From contig CP136061.1 in NCBI GenBank assembly GCA_032622095.1, positions 133,558,087 to 133,622,086 of the forward strand: 64,000 bases of DNA, written 5' to 3'. Below are positions 35,815-47,886 of the stretch, one piece after another. This DNA comes from Siphonodentalium dalli (Eukaryota; Mollusca; Scaphopoda; Gadilida; Siphonodentaliidae). The notes under the pieces were generated by a model, which saw only the letters and a list, made by a program, of their open reading frames with translations, did no database searches and was not told the origin of the DNA. Position 1 is the stretch's first letter; every line of letters begins with the position of its first letter. The position numbers and the translations under genes are program-made.

Positions 35815-36115
35815 TGATGTTAACCACGTTGATGGTTGTGGATGAGAACATTAACTTTAATGAGAAAGCAAGCATATGTTTACCTCCTTTATTTAATAAT
35901 GACAACATTAACTTCCATGACAAAACATGCAGGCCAACGTTAACCTCCTTGGTGCCTGCAGATGACAACATCAACATCCACGAAACAGCAAGCCAATGTT
36001 AACCTCCCTGATGCCTGCAGACGACAACATTAACTTCCATGACAAAACATGAGAATATTAACCTTCTAGATGCCTGCGGATGACAACATTAACTTCAATA
36101 ACAAAGTGTATCATG
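35815..36115 (+). repeat. Minisatellite, about 60 bp x 5
   Basis: Units starting near 35819, 35877, 35938, 35998 and 36058 share GTTAACCTCC, GATGCCTGCAGATGACAACA and TTAACTTCCATGACAAA. Confidence 0.8.
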
Positions 36116-36970
36116 CTCTGAGCAACATATGTTTTGTAAAAAGTTTTGAAAGGGATTTAAGAGCAAAATCCAAGATGGCCGCCAAAGGTTGACAATGGTT
36201 AACTCTGACGGAAGGAAAGTTAGAAATGTGATGCGAAAAAGTCCCCGCTTCGGCAGGCTTCGGTCGCTAATTTGGAAATATGTTTATATCTATAAAAATA
36301 TATTTATACACATTTGCCAAGAATATTTCTAAGTGGGGACTTTTCAAGATATTATATTACAATGAGCTCCATAATTTAACAACTTTTTAGTTTAATGTAT
36401 AATACTCTAATATTATACTGTCAGTATTGCAGAAGTGATCAATCTCACAAAGACATGAATTTTCTATAAATATGACAAAAATTAGGCCGACGAGAATGCC
36501 ATCAGTGTGTTTCTATATTTTTCCAATATTATGTCCCCAGTCGTAATCAGTCCGGAAACACACACACACATGCCATGCACAGGGCCTTAAACATAAAAAT
36601 GTCCCCAGTCGTTAAGCAGTGTGATTCTATTTTTAGAAAATTATGTCCGCAGTCTGGATTATTTTGATGTCCACATTTTGAAAACACACGAAAAAACATT
36701 ATGTCCCTTATTGGAAAACACACAATAAAGTGCAATTTTTTAATGAGAATGTTGGACATGTAGGATGTTACTAAAAATATATTTTATGCACATCCTCTCA
36801 GAATGTTCCGAAGAGGGGACTTTTCAAGAAATCAATTTGGATTGGTCAATAAAGGACACAGAACGCCAAATCGGTACCCATTACGACCGGGAACGTCCCC
36901 GTTTGGCAAGTGTCCCCGTTTCGTGAGTTGATTTCCCGTGTGTATCCCCGATTGGAGGTTATAACCAACC
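36116..36970. repeat. GGGGAC-rich repeat, partly inverted relative to 24.65-25.1 kb
   Basis: On the minus strand it repeats the TTTTCAAAATGTGGACATCA and GGGACATAAT blocks of 24922-25075. CCTCCAATCGGGGA appears inverted at 36939-36957 against 24665-24678. This brackets the inner inverted repeat with an outer, more diverged one. Confidence 0.55.
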
Positions 36971-37019
36971 CATACATACATACACACACACAGACAGAAG
37001 TTCCAAAATATATAATAGA

Positions 37020-39830
37020 CTAGCAGGTGACCCGACTTCGTCCGGGCTTTGACCTTGAATTGACCATTTTGAAGATCAAGGTCAGGTCGGGGTAACGATT
37101 TGACCCGTCGAAAACACTCCCCGGACAAAAGTATCCCTAGGTATAAATTTCGTCGAAATCCGTCCGTTTTACCCGATTTGACCTTGAATTGACCATTTTG
37201 AAGGTAAAGGTCAGGTCGGGGTCACGATTTGACCAGTCGAAAACACTCCCCCGACAAAAGTATCCCTATGTATCAAATTTCGTCGAAATCCGTTAATTTT
37301 TTTATTTAATTTGAGTTAATTCTGCCTTTTTAATCAAGAGAATTGATGGTACCCGTCCCGTGATGGTACCCGTCCCTAAAAGAGGTACGTTTGTAGGTAC
37401 CCGTTTCAAGGTGCGGAAAAACTTACCCGATGAAAATCTCCCCCGTTCCTTGGAACCCGTAAGTACGAAGACAGACATAAGAATCACACAACACGCTCAT
37501 GTCTGGATACAGACACACTCACGCCTGGCCCCAGACATAAGAATCACACTACACGCATACGCTCTGTACCAACGACACTGCGGATATGAACGCTCTTTAA
37601 CTATCAACGCGATTAACCCCACAGTGCCAAGGACTGTCATTTTGGTGACTGCGAGTGGAGAATGGGTGCTCGGAGCTTCTCCAAAACGGGCCCAGACATA
37701 AGAATCACACTACACGCATACGCTCTTTATCAACGACACTGCGGATACGAACGCTCTTTAACTATCAACGCGATTAACCCCACAGTGCCAAGGACTGGTA
37801 GTGGAGAAGGGGTGCTCGGAGCTTCTCCAAAACGGCGGTAAACACTGCCCGTTACTTTTTAACCTTAGATTGGAAGTTTGAGCTCAATCGGTCCAGCCGT
37901 TTTCCGGCCATAGCTAACACACAGACAGAAGTCCCAAAATATATATTAGATCAGACTAGCTGATGTGCCCGACTTCGTCCAGCCGTTTTATGGATTTATT
38001 TGCGAACAATGTTGAAAAGTATTAGGAGAAAGACAAAAAATATTGTTCGATCGGTCCAGAAACATGCCTATATGAGCGTATATGAGCGAGGTCAAGGTGA
38101 AGGACACGGTCGCACGTGAACTTGGACCAGCCCATAATGTGCCCGGGATCAAACTAGGCCTACATACCAAATTTGAGTCGGATCGGACGAGCAGTTTTCG
38201 AGTCTATAAGACACATACACACAGACAGAAGTTCCAAAACGTCTGGGCAGAATATACAGCGTCTGGACAAACTATTGCTCGATCGGTCCAGAAACATGCC
38301 TATATGAGCGTATATGAACAAGATCAAGGTAAAGGGCACGATCGCACGTGAAATTGGAGACGGACAAGGTCAAGGACACGGTCGCACGGGATCAAAGTAG
38401 GCCCACATACAAAATTCTAGTCGGATCGGTCGAGCAGTTTTCGAGTCTATAACACACTTCGTCCGGGCTATTTATGGATTTCTTTGTGATCGCCTCCGTC
38501 TGAGCAGAATATTATAGAGAAAGAACAAAACTAGTGTTCGATCGGTCCAAAAACATGCCTATATGAGCAGATATGAGCGAGGCCAAGGACGCTGTCGCAC
38601 GTGAAATTGGACCCGCCCATATTGTTGCCGGGATCAAAGTAGGCCTACATACCAAACTCGATTCGGATCAGTCGAAGTCCAGAAACATGCATATATGAGC
38701 ATATAGGAGCGAGGTCAAAGTCAGGGACAAGGTCGCACTTGAAATTGGACCCACCCGTGTTGTTCCCGTATCAAAATAGGCCTACTACCAAATTTGAGTC
38801 GGATCGGTCGAGCAGTTTTCGAGCCTATAACACACACACAGACAGAAGTTCCAAAATATATAGTAGACTAGCTGATGTGCCCGACTTCTTCCGGGCTTTT
38901 TATGGATTCTTTGCGAACAACGTTGAAAAGTATTAGTAGGAGAAAGAAAAAAACTTTGTTCGATCAGGTCCAGAAACATGCCTATATGAGAGTATATGAG
39001 CGACGCCAGGGTCAAGGACACGGTCGCACGTGAAATTGGACCAGCCCATATTGTTCCCGGGATCAAAGTAGGCCTACATACCAAATTTGAGTCTTATCGA
39101 TTGAGCATTTTGGAGTCTATAACATACATACATACATACATACATAAATACATACATACATACATACAGACAGACAGACAGACAGACAGACAGAAGTTCC
39201 AAAATTATTAATAGACTAGCTGATGTGCCCGACTTCGTCCGGGGTATTGGGATATTTAGGGATTTCTTTGTGATCGCCTCCGTCTGCATGGGCAGAATAT
39301 ACAGTTGACTGGTGCCCGGACTATAAACCTTGCCATCGCTCTGCTTTGGGAGGGCACGTCACAGAGCGATAGCGTCGTAGTGTTTCACATATGAGCCAGG
39401 GACGGGTCTAAATATACAGCGTCTGGACAAACTATTGTTCTATCGGTCCAGAAAAATGCCTACATGAGCGTATATGAGCGAGCTCAATGTCAAGGTCAAG
39501 GACATGGTCGCACGTGAAATCGATTCCCCCATATATTGTTCCCGGGATCAAAGTAGACATACATACCAAATTTGAGTCGGGTCGGTCGAGGTCCAGAAAC
39601 ATGCTATATATATGAGTCTATATGAGCAAGGTCAAGTACACGGTCGCACGTGAAATTGACCCCCCCCCCCCACATTGTTCCCAGAATCAAAGCAGGCCTA
39701 CATACCAAATTTGAGTCGGATCGGTCGAGGTCCAGAAACATGCCTATATGAGAGGTCAAGGTCATGATCATGGACACGGTCGTACGTGAAATCTGACCCG
39801 CCCATATTGTTCCCGTGATCAAAGTAGGCC
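37020..39830 (-). mobile_element. Helitron array B, head to tail with rearranged units
   Basis: CTAG junctions at 37020, 37956, 38868 and 39216 separate units like those of array A. Unit 38868-39215 (348 bp) is compact and complete. The interval 37956-38867 contains truncated fusions (near 38236 and 38455) where one unit runs into the middle of another. The unit beginning 39216 carries a foreign insert at about 39300-39410, and its 5' end is lost near 39830. Confidence 0.75.
39122..39194. repeat. CATA/CAGA tetranucleotide microsatellite
   Basis: About ten CATA units followed by six or seven CAGA units, at the position each Helitron unit has its microsatellite. Confidence 0.9.
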
Positions 39831-40204
39831 CGCAGAGAAAATTACTAAAATACCAATATAGACTATAGCAGTTCCAATGATCGATTTTGGCTAAAAACCA
39901 CTCCCACTATCAAAACATTCGAAATTTCTCGAAGAATCTGTTTTATGAGAATTATGCATCAGATCAAGCTGCCAACACTATATTTTATGGGGCACACATA
40001 ATATAACATGGTATGGACATTGTAATCGGTACGGTGTCAGTTGTTATTCGTCAATAAGATCGATTAATACTGTTATTTCCATTTTCGTTGTAGTTGTCAC
40101 TGAACATAACGAGATTATTCTCACAAAGCAAACATTTCAGATTATCCACACACACGAATATTGGAATTGATTTATTTTATGAATATTAAACCGGAAACAG
40201 ATTA
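39831..40204. other. Unassigned, no gene seen
   Basis: Unique AT-rich sequence between oppositely oriented Helitron groups. Confidence 0.5.
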
Positions 40205-40226
40205 TCTCATATATATTTTGAAGACC

Positions 40227-40263
<37 letters not shown>

Positions 40264-40879
40264 TTGTCATTAATACAAATCTACGATTCTCGACCGATCG
40301 GGACGAAACTTGGTACGTGTGTGTAGTTTGACCATGCGGTGGTCGTTGTCGTATTGGCGAGCCCGTGCGACGCCCGTGCAGCGCATGCGCAGACGAGATC
40401 TCGGAAACGGGTGGAGCTATCGACTAGAAATTTGGTATGTGAATGTATCTTGCCCCGATTACGAATTTTATCGGGTCGCCGAGACCGTGCGACACCAGCT
40501 TCGCGCATGCGCAGACGAGATCTCGGAAACGGGGGGAGCTATCGACTTGAAATTTGGTATGTGAATGTATCTTGCCCCGGATACAAATTTTATCGGGTCG
40601 CCGAGCCCGTGCGACGCCATCTTCGCGCATGCGCAGACCAGATCTCGGAAACGGGTGGAGCTATCGACTTGAAATTTGGTATGTGAATGTATCTTGCCCC
40701 GGATACGAATTTTATCGGGTAGCCGAGCCCGTGCGACGCCAGCTTCGCGCATGCGCAGACCAGATCTCGGAAACGGGTAGAGCTATCGCATGCGCAGACC
40801 AGATCTCGGAAACGGGTGGAGCTATCGACTTGAAATTTGGTTTTTGAATAGCCCGGACAACGCCGGGCTCATCGGCTAG
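40205..40879 (+). mobile_element. Complete non-autonomous Helitron with 122-bp minisatellite
   Basis: The 5' end TCTCATATATATTTTGAAG follows an A, a CTGT microsatellite follows at about 40225-40265, and the 3' end is AGCCCGGACAACGCCGGGCT (7-bp stem), then CATCGG and CTAG. The interior has four tandem units of 122 bp, each with GCGCATGCGCAGAC (at 40381, 40503, 40625 and 40747), plus a partial fifth. Because 122 is not a multiple of three, the long frames here rotate between units and are not genes. Confidence 0.85.
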
Positions 40880-41437
40880 TATATTATATATTTTGGAACT
40901 TATGTATGTACATGTATGTATGTATGTATGTGTATGTGTTATAGACTCGAAAACTGCGACTCAAATTTGGTATGTAGGCCAACTTCGATCCCGGGAACAA
41001 TATCGGCGGGTCCAATTTCACGTGCGACCGTGTCCTTGACCTTGACCTCGCTCATATACGCTCATATAGGCATGTTTCTGGATCTCTACCGATCCGACTC
41101 ATATTTGGTATGTAGTCCTACTTTGATCCCGGGATCAACTTGGGCGGGTCCAATTTCACGTGCGACCGTGTCTTGACATTGACCTTCATGTACGCTCATA
41201 TTGGCGTGTTTCTGGATCTCGACTGATCCGACTCAAATTTGGTATGAAGGCCTACTTTGATCCCGGGAACAATATGGGCGGGTCCAATAGCATGTGCGAC
41301 CGTATCCTTGACCTTGGCCTCGCTCTTACAGGCATGTTTCTGGACCGATCGAACAATAGTTTTTTCTTTCTGCCCAGACGGAGGCGATCAGAAAGAAATC
41401 CCTAAATAGCCCGGACGAAGTCCGTCACATCAGCTAG
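40880..41437 (+). mobile_element. Helitron directly abutting the previous one
   Basis: Starts TATATTATATATTTTGGAAC (TC decayed to TA) immediately after the preceding CTAG and ends CACATCAGCTAG followed by T. It has the same interior as arrays A and B but in plus orientation. The 3' hairpin carries mutations. Confidence 0.8.
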
Positions 41438-41504
41438 TATATAATAAAATCCGAAGCTGTGCCAATCACTACAAAGCACATGAAATTGACAGCAATGTGC
41501 TATA

Positions 41505-41718
41505 CAGTAATGCCCAAAGTAATTGACCACTTAACCACAGCAGAAATATGGGTAATTTTTAAGGGATTTAGTCGGAAATATGGCTTGTTGCCATTTATCG
41601 GAAAGCTCTCGCCGAGAGCTTTCCGATGAATGGCAACAAGCCATATTTCCGACTAAATCCTGAAAAATTACCCATATTTCTGCTGTGGTTAAGTGGTCAA
41701 TTACTTTGGGCATTACGG
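41505..41718. mobile_element. Tc1/mariner-type palindromic MITE, copy 1
   Basis: A near-perfect 214-bp palindrome: CAGTAATGCCCAAAGTAATT at the left end, its complement at the right, and GAAAGCTCTCGCCGAGAGCTTTC at the centre. TA flanks both ends (41503-41504 and 41719-41720). CAGT termini with TA duplication are typical of Tc1/mariner. A half copy is at 57739-57855. Confidence 0.88.
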
Positions 41719-41720
41719 TA

Positions 41721-42040
41721 GTCCATTTACCATGCGACCTTTTGAAATAAGCAGGAAAGTGCTATAGTCTATATGTCATATATAGTAGCCGTTTGAAAAT
41801 AATAAGTGATACTAATATATGAACAATAGAAAGAAACAAAACATTAATAAGTGTGGATATATATATACAGAATTAACAAGAATGCCGATGTGTAAACATA
41901 CATATGGACTTGTATGGACAATAATATTAATTGATTTTTAGAGCGTAAATTCATTGCTTTTGTGATATGTATTTGATTTATATTTGACCAATGACAAGTG
42001 TTACGTCATTTCAGCTCACATACCCAATTTGATAAAATGG
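41721..42040. other. Unassigned AT-rich sequence
   Basis: Nothing recognised. Confidence 0.5.
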
Positions 42041-42625
42041 CGATAACCAACATTTTTGGACTCGACACATATAATTTCTCCCCCAAAAAGTTTGGCCGAG
42101 GTGGCCATTTATGAACCTGAAGTTGTTTCGGACGATTTCGATTTATTTTCTGACTTTGCCTATTTTCGGGTCATTTTTGAACTATTGACAATGATTTTTT
42201 TTTAGCCAAAATTTCAGCTCACTAAAGACGTTGCCATCATGCGATGGTCATTTGCCGAATTTTCCCAAATATTCTCGATCCAACAGAGCGGGAACTTCAT
42301 TTCAACCCACTTTTCGGACTCGACCCAAAATTATTTCGGCCCAAAACGTAACCATTTGCCACATTTTCCTAAATTGTCCCGACCGAGCATAGCGAAAACT
42401 GAAATTCAACCCATTATTATTTATTCGACCCAAAATATTTTCCGCCCAAAAAGTTTGGCCGAGGTGGCCATTTGTGACCCTGAAGTTACTTCGGACAATT
42501 TCCGTTTATTTTCGGAGTTTGCTTATTTTCGAGGCATTTTTTTTCTCCGAACATTTCATTTCGCCTTATTAAAAACGTTGCCATGGTCGCTTGCCACATT
42601 TCCCAAATTTTTCGAATAAGGAAAA
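42041..42625 (+). repeat. Diverged tandem duplication, period about 360 bp
   Basis: AAAAAGTTTGGCCGAGGTGG at about 42085 recurs at about 42450, with shared flanks (CCTGAAGTT-TTCGGAC, ACGTTGCCAT, TTTTCCCAAAT). The plus-strand frame through it is probably incidental. Confidence 0.7.
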
Positions 42626-44469
42626 AGGAATGAGTAATGGAGTTCACGCTGCTGTCATCAGCATTTTTATATCGCGTGGTACATGTATACTTGCGTAGTT
42701 TCGATATAAACACGAGGCGGGACGAGCACGAGCGCGGTCATCAGCATTGCTTTGTACTAAAAGCATCATGGCAAAACATCAGGACCCACCAGCATCATAG
42801 CAAATTAGCAGGATCACTTGACCAAGGGTGGTATTTCAGAGTATGTGAAGGTCACAGTCAGAGATTGTACAATTTAAGATATCACAACATCGGCTCACAT
42901 AAGTCATATACATCATGCAATCTCGAGCTGTGACCTTCGCTATCAGTAACATATACATTATTAAGGAACAGGTCTTCACTGAGAAACATATTACCTGCGT
43001 TATTTGTTCAATATTATAAAGTTCCCGGTCCGATCTTCAAAACGTCCCAGGTCTCGGTGACCAGTCTGAAACTATCAATCATTTGAAAGAAAACCAAATC
43101 ACCGCTTCGCAGTTTACAAACTGTGCACCAACGACCACAGCGCCTTACCCCCCAATAACACACCCACTACATTCATTTCTTAAATAAATACATTTAGGGA
43201 CACCCAGGGTTCGCGATGCCACTTGCCAAATTTGCCAATGGCAAAAATAATTCACATTTGGCAAAAAATATTTTTATTTGGCAAAAGTTTTGGCAAGTCA
43301 CTTTTCAATTCCTCAAGAAAGTTGAAAAAATGTTGGACAATCAATACCATTCATTTCAGGAAACTATTAGAACATAATTATATTAGTTGTGTTTTTCAGG
43401 TTTAGAAAAAGTAATCACCTCTATTAAGATACAGTTAATCTCATAGCATTAGTACCAATGCTTGGAGGGATTACTAGTATTTTGTGTGGTGGTAGTGTTT
43501 ACATAGCTAATCCCCCTGTGATTTGCCCTTCTGATGACGCAACCCTTCTACCATTATATTGTTCGGTGATTGGCTTATTGTTATATGATACACCACAATA
43601 GAGATGCGAGTAGAATTAATTATTAACTAACTGCTTTTATATCGATATCAAAAGTCGTTCAAACCATGAGTGTCGAAACATAAGACTTAAGGTTGCAGAA
43701 AATGATACTATCGGGGATAGCATTTGGCAAATGCTAAAACAATTCGTCTATTTCCGCGACTAAGACACTAGATCACAAATAAGGTCATTCGATAAGTAGA
43801 TATTGTTATTAGCGCGCGCACCGCGTGTATACTGTTAGGCAATTTCTTGATAGCCGTGGTCCAATGGGAATTTTATTTATAGATAATTGGTTTTTCCGGT
43901 TTAAAAGTCGAACTGCGCGAACAGGAGGCCGAGTCCGGCAAAATGTGTAGTTGGGAATTTCAATTTCGTTTATTGTCCTTTACATTATTATGCCAATAAT
44001 GTTGATTTTTGGTTTGTGACAAGCTATGTCAATTACCAATAAAAGAAATTTAAAAGATAATTTTTAAGTCTTATATTTCAACTTTTATAGATATTTTTCG
44101 TTCTGCAGCCCACTGATGGTTGTGGTCGGAGACGGTCGAGTCGGCCGCCGGTTCGTTAATTAGGTGCTGGTTGTTATTGTTATGTTAACGGAATTCTGAG
44201 TTGGTCATTCGCGAAACCAATATATTTTATATTCTATAATTACAATAATGGGTATATAATATATTATCTTGAGCGCATTACCATTTCTGACTATGGTTTT
44301 CTTGTTAATTCATTGTTGAATATTTGTCACACGACCTTGTGATGGGCATACTTAACCTAATTCGCAACCGAAACTATGGCATGCAGTTTCACAACCAACA
44401 TCTTTTATATATCGATTTATACATTTAACAGCTTGAGCGCGGATCCCTAACAACATTGCTTTGAACACA
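42626..44469. other. Unassigned; dispersed repeats and TTTGGCAAA-rich patch
   Basis: About 42770-42830 (CACCAGCATCATAGCAA) recurs at 45248-45300 and inverted near 62000. About 43215-43305 is rich in TTGGCAAA/TTTGCCAA. About 44268-44320 matches 4940-5000. No gene seen. Confidence 0.5.
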
Positions 44470-44473
44470 TTAA

Positions 44474-44929
44474 CCCTTTACCCAACAGAACGGCCCTGTG
44501 CCAATGCATTCTCTTATATATTCGAGTCGACCATATGTCGCCTCGCATATATAAGAGAATGCATTGGCTTAACACATATTAAAAATGATAAAATTGTCAA
44601 AGAATGTAGAAAAATATTATAAAAATTGTTAAAAAATGTAAGAAAAAATTATAAAATTGTGAAAGAATGTAAGAAAAAATGGTAAAAAGTGTTAAAAAAG
44701 GATTTTTTTAGGCCAATGCATTCTCTTATATATGCGAGGCGACATATGGTCGACTCGCATATATAAGAGAATGCATTGGCACAGGGCATAACTGTAACAA
44801 TCACAATGTGGTCAATGAACCGGTTCCAATGATATCCATATTTGTATGGTGTTATTGAGACAGACCGAAGATATTTTAGGTTTTTAAAGCTTTATTTGGG
44901 CGTTTTTGGCCGTTTTGTTGGGTAAAGGG
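44474..44929 (-). mobile_element. piggyBac-type MITE, copy 2, with two internal hairpins
   Basis: CCCTTTACCCAACA and its complement end the element, with TTAA on both sides (44470-44473 and 44930-44933). It is the reverse complement of copy 1: hairpins at 44501-44567 and 44713-44779, and the unique segment (GTCAATGAACCGGTTCCAAT) on the right. The A-rich spacer is longer (about 145 bp) and itself made of units related to AATTGT-AAAGAATGTA. Confidence 0.9.
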
Positions 44930-44933
44930 TTAA

Positions 44934-46738
44934 CTTATTTGTCACCTGCTTGTGCCGAATATATCTAGTGTCCAAACGCTTATCTCTACATAAAACATTC
45001 AGTATCCGTCTGCATATCCTGTTTATAAATTATTCTTTTAGATTGATATAAATGGCGAATAACAGGAATGTCACCAATTTGATTAAATCACCGCACCTGA
45101 CTGTCTTTTAATTCACATTTAAGCCAACACAAACTCGCAAGTTTGAACGCAGAACATTCAAGCAGATAAGTGTACCACTAGAATCAACAACATACCATTT
45201 GAAATTACTAAAATTACGTCTAAACTCTCGAGATGAGTTTTTACAAATCAGCATCATAGCAAGACAGCAGGACCCAACCACTTGACCTGTGGTGAATACA
45301 CTATACCGAGGAACAAGTTCTCAGTAGGAATAGGTTTATAAACATAAAAATGTTTCCAGGTTTTGAATGGGTGGAATACGATCTATGTACGGGCATATGT
45401 AGCCAGTGGGAGTCAATATTTTGAAATATGCACTTGAAAACTGCAAAATCCTAGACTCGCCTCACACTATACAAGTGTTGGTAATTTCCATAAAAACAAA
45501 TTTATCAAATCTAACTGATAGCCATTTCAGTCCAAAATGTTGACCAAAAGTATGAAAATATGCGACTTTTCGATTAACGGGATAGTGTACTTAAATGTTG
45601 TTGTTGGATTCTATAGTCTCTGAGTCGTAGAATAAGGTAACCAGATTTCCATTATTTGAAAGTATGTTGAGTAATGTTACGGACGGCAGATTAGCCGGAA
45701 TGCAAATTGTCGTTGTAGAGTAATTTTTTTGTACAGTTTTCAAGCAAATGTATCGAATAAATGTTATATTATGAGCATACTTGTCCCATATACTGATTTA
45801 AGTTATTATATAGTCTCTAGTCAGTGATTGGCTTGAGTTTATGCCCCGTATTAACATAATGTTTGTACACGATCGTGTGTGCCACGGGCCCAATCCACTA
45901 TCCGTCAATTAATTTGATTACGTCTTGTACACGGAAAAAATTCGTAATTTAATTTATGGCTCCACCCATAAATTATATTTATATCAAATTATTAATTTAC
46001 TTTAAGATAACCTACTAAACAAAACGTTTACAGAATTCATCATCGACTCAAATTAAATATTTTGCTATATATTATCTATATTAGATCGTTGTCATTACCG
46101 GGAATATATAGAAAATGGCGTACCCTTTTAATAGTAAGTGATTGGCCGCAATATTCCAACATTTAAAATCCACGAACTGAACAATAGTATATGATATATA
46201 CAGGGTCGTGGGGTGTATCCAGCTTTGAAATCCAAGTGTACCCCCTCCCTTGAGCCATACCAACTTAAAATTCGATTTACAATTGTTACAAAAAGAAAAA
46301 CAATATTTCAGTTTGGATTTAAAACAATAGGATTAGGAACAATTTATATCTACATTTGGTATTAAAGTCCTAACAATAATGTACCAAGCATGAAATTCCC
46401 GGCTGTCACAGATTTTGACCAAAACAATTATTCATGGCACGATCTATAACGATATGCAGATGCGTATAGATCAATCGACATTGAAATATAGTTTCATTGA
46501 AGATATTACGAATATGGACGTTGGAGTCCCAAAAAGATTCGAACCCTTTCGCATTGGCCCCTCCCAAAGACGTATCGATTCTATAGTGTGGCGATCGAGT
46601 GGTGAACTGGTACCCAACTCGACCAGTATAACCACACTTTGCACTTCTTCAGACATTGGGAAAATGGCGAATTAGACTCTGAAATCCTAGTCATAAAACT
46701 GTTATACATGTAGTATAGACAATATATAATGTGCCTTG
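44934..46738. other. Unassigned; one dispersed repeat copy
   Basis: About 45430-45570 is a copy of the unit found in the hAT element. A plus-strand 86-codon frame (46415-46675) has a protein-like composition but no recognised domain and no clear splice sites. Confidence 0.4.
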
Positions 46739-46828
46739 AAGTGGCGCCCAACTCGACCAGTAACCATGCACATTTGCACCAGTAAGTTATCGTGTGCCAG
46801 TGTTTACTGGGCGAACTGGGCGCCACTT
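46739..46828. repeat. 90-bp hairpin with GGCGCC arms
   Basis: AAGTGGCGCCCAACTCGACC at 46739 is matched by its complement ending at 46828, with a loop of about 40 bp. Part of the arm (CCCAACTCGACCAGTA) also occurs at 46613-46629. Confidence 0.75.
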
Positions 46829-47886
46829 CACACAATGTACTTCACACAATGTATGTTATCTCAAAATATGAAGAAGTTATCCTGATTTATCTAGAAATTT
46901 CCAGAAATTATCTCAAAATATTGAGAATTTCGGAATAATTAAAATAATGTGTATGCCATATTTCAGCTATCGTATTTTAGATTACAATTTCCAAATCCAA
47001 ATGAAATTAAATAATAAAATGATAAAATTAAACTCACAAAAATATGATGTCACAAAGTCCAAGGAAACGTCTTTACCTGTTAGGATGAACTATAGGAATG
47101 ATTTAAACAGAGTCGCAATTCTAGGAATTCAACCAGGATGTTGTTGGATAAGATAAGATAAGTGTATGGAAAATTACATGTAGCAATATTTACTTAAATC
47201 ACGTATCAAGAAAAGATGCATTAGTTATTGGCCGCTTCCGATGCCGAACCATCCTCTACCGATTTAAATCGGCTCATGTGGGGAAGTGAACGATTCTGAA
47301 CATAAAGACAAACAATACGTATGCAAAGCCTGTTGCGCCGGTGTGATAGGAGATGAATATTAGTAGTATACGTAATAGACATTTCGCAGCTCCAGTATAA
47401 ATTAGCATTATCATCTAATTAGCATCTTATTTGCATAGAATATGGCCACTTAACATCTAATTTAAACATATTAGCATATGATTTGAATATATATCAATAT
47501 ATTAACTAAACCTATAATCCAGTATATATTAGTATCTTATTAATACTTATTTGTATATTAATTGTATATATTTAAATAATTTTAAATCCAGCTGTATAAT
47601 ATATCTAATTAGAATTTCAATTATCGGTATATAGATAAATATTTATGAGGGCTTTTCTATTTTGTTTGCTGTTGGATCTTTTTGTTTTATACGATGCAAT
47701 ATATCTATATTTTATTTGAATACTTTGTGATATGCGTAATACAATATTATCTTCTCCCGTTCAACTACACTAAATAAATTTATCATGGATGAGTGGTATT
47801 TGTATAACACGTTTGAATTCATTCAGTAACAAGTGTTCCTGTTCTGCTGCACTTCAGCTCTATTTTCTCTGTAGCAGGGGAGTAAG
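46829..47886. other. AT-rich, no gene seen
   Basis: Low-complexity AT-rich DNA with a GATAA run near 47148-47160. Right boundary is the LINE tail. Confidence 0.5.

Larger units (their letters stand above)
24239..37019 (-). mobile_element. Helitron copy split by a 12.35-kb block
   Basis: The 3' terminus (CTAG at 24239-24242) leads into normal Helitron sequence up to a CATA microsatellite ending about 24618. The matching microsatellite and 5' end (AGTTCCAAAATATATAATAGA) are at 36971-37019, joined to the next unit at CTAG 37020. Everything between is unlike the other units. Either a large element inserted in the microsatellite or the Helitron captured the block. Confidence 0.6.

Noticed and set aside
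40310-40850. Overlapping long open frames on both strands (about 75-115 codons).
   Set aside because: They follow the 122-bp minisatellite. The period is not a multiple of three, so frames rotate between units and are open only because the unit lacks stops.
46500-46570. Minus-strand GGTTCGAATC resembling a tRNA B-box.
   Set aside because: No acceptor or anticodon stems fit around it.
46415-46675. 86-codon plus-strand frame as a gene.
   Set aside because: Composition is protein-like, but there is no recognised motif, no splice signals and no second line of support.
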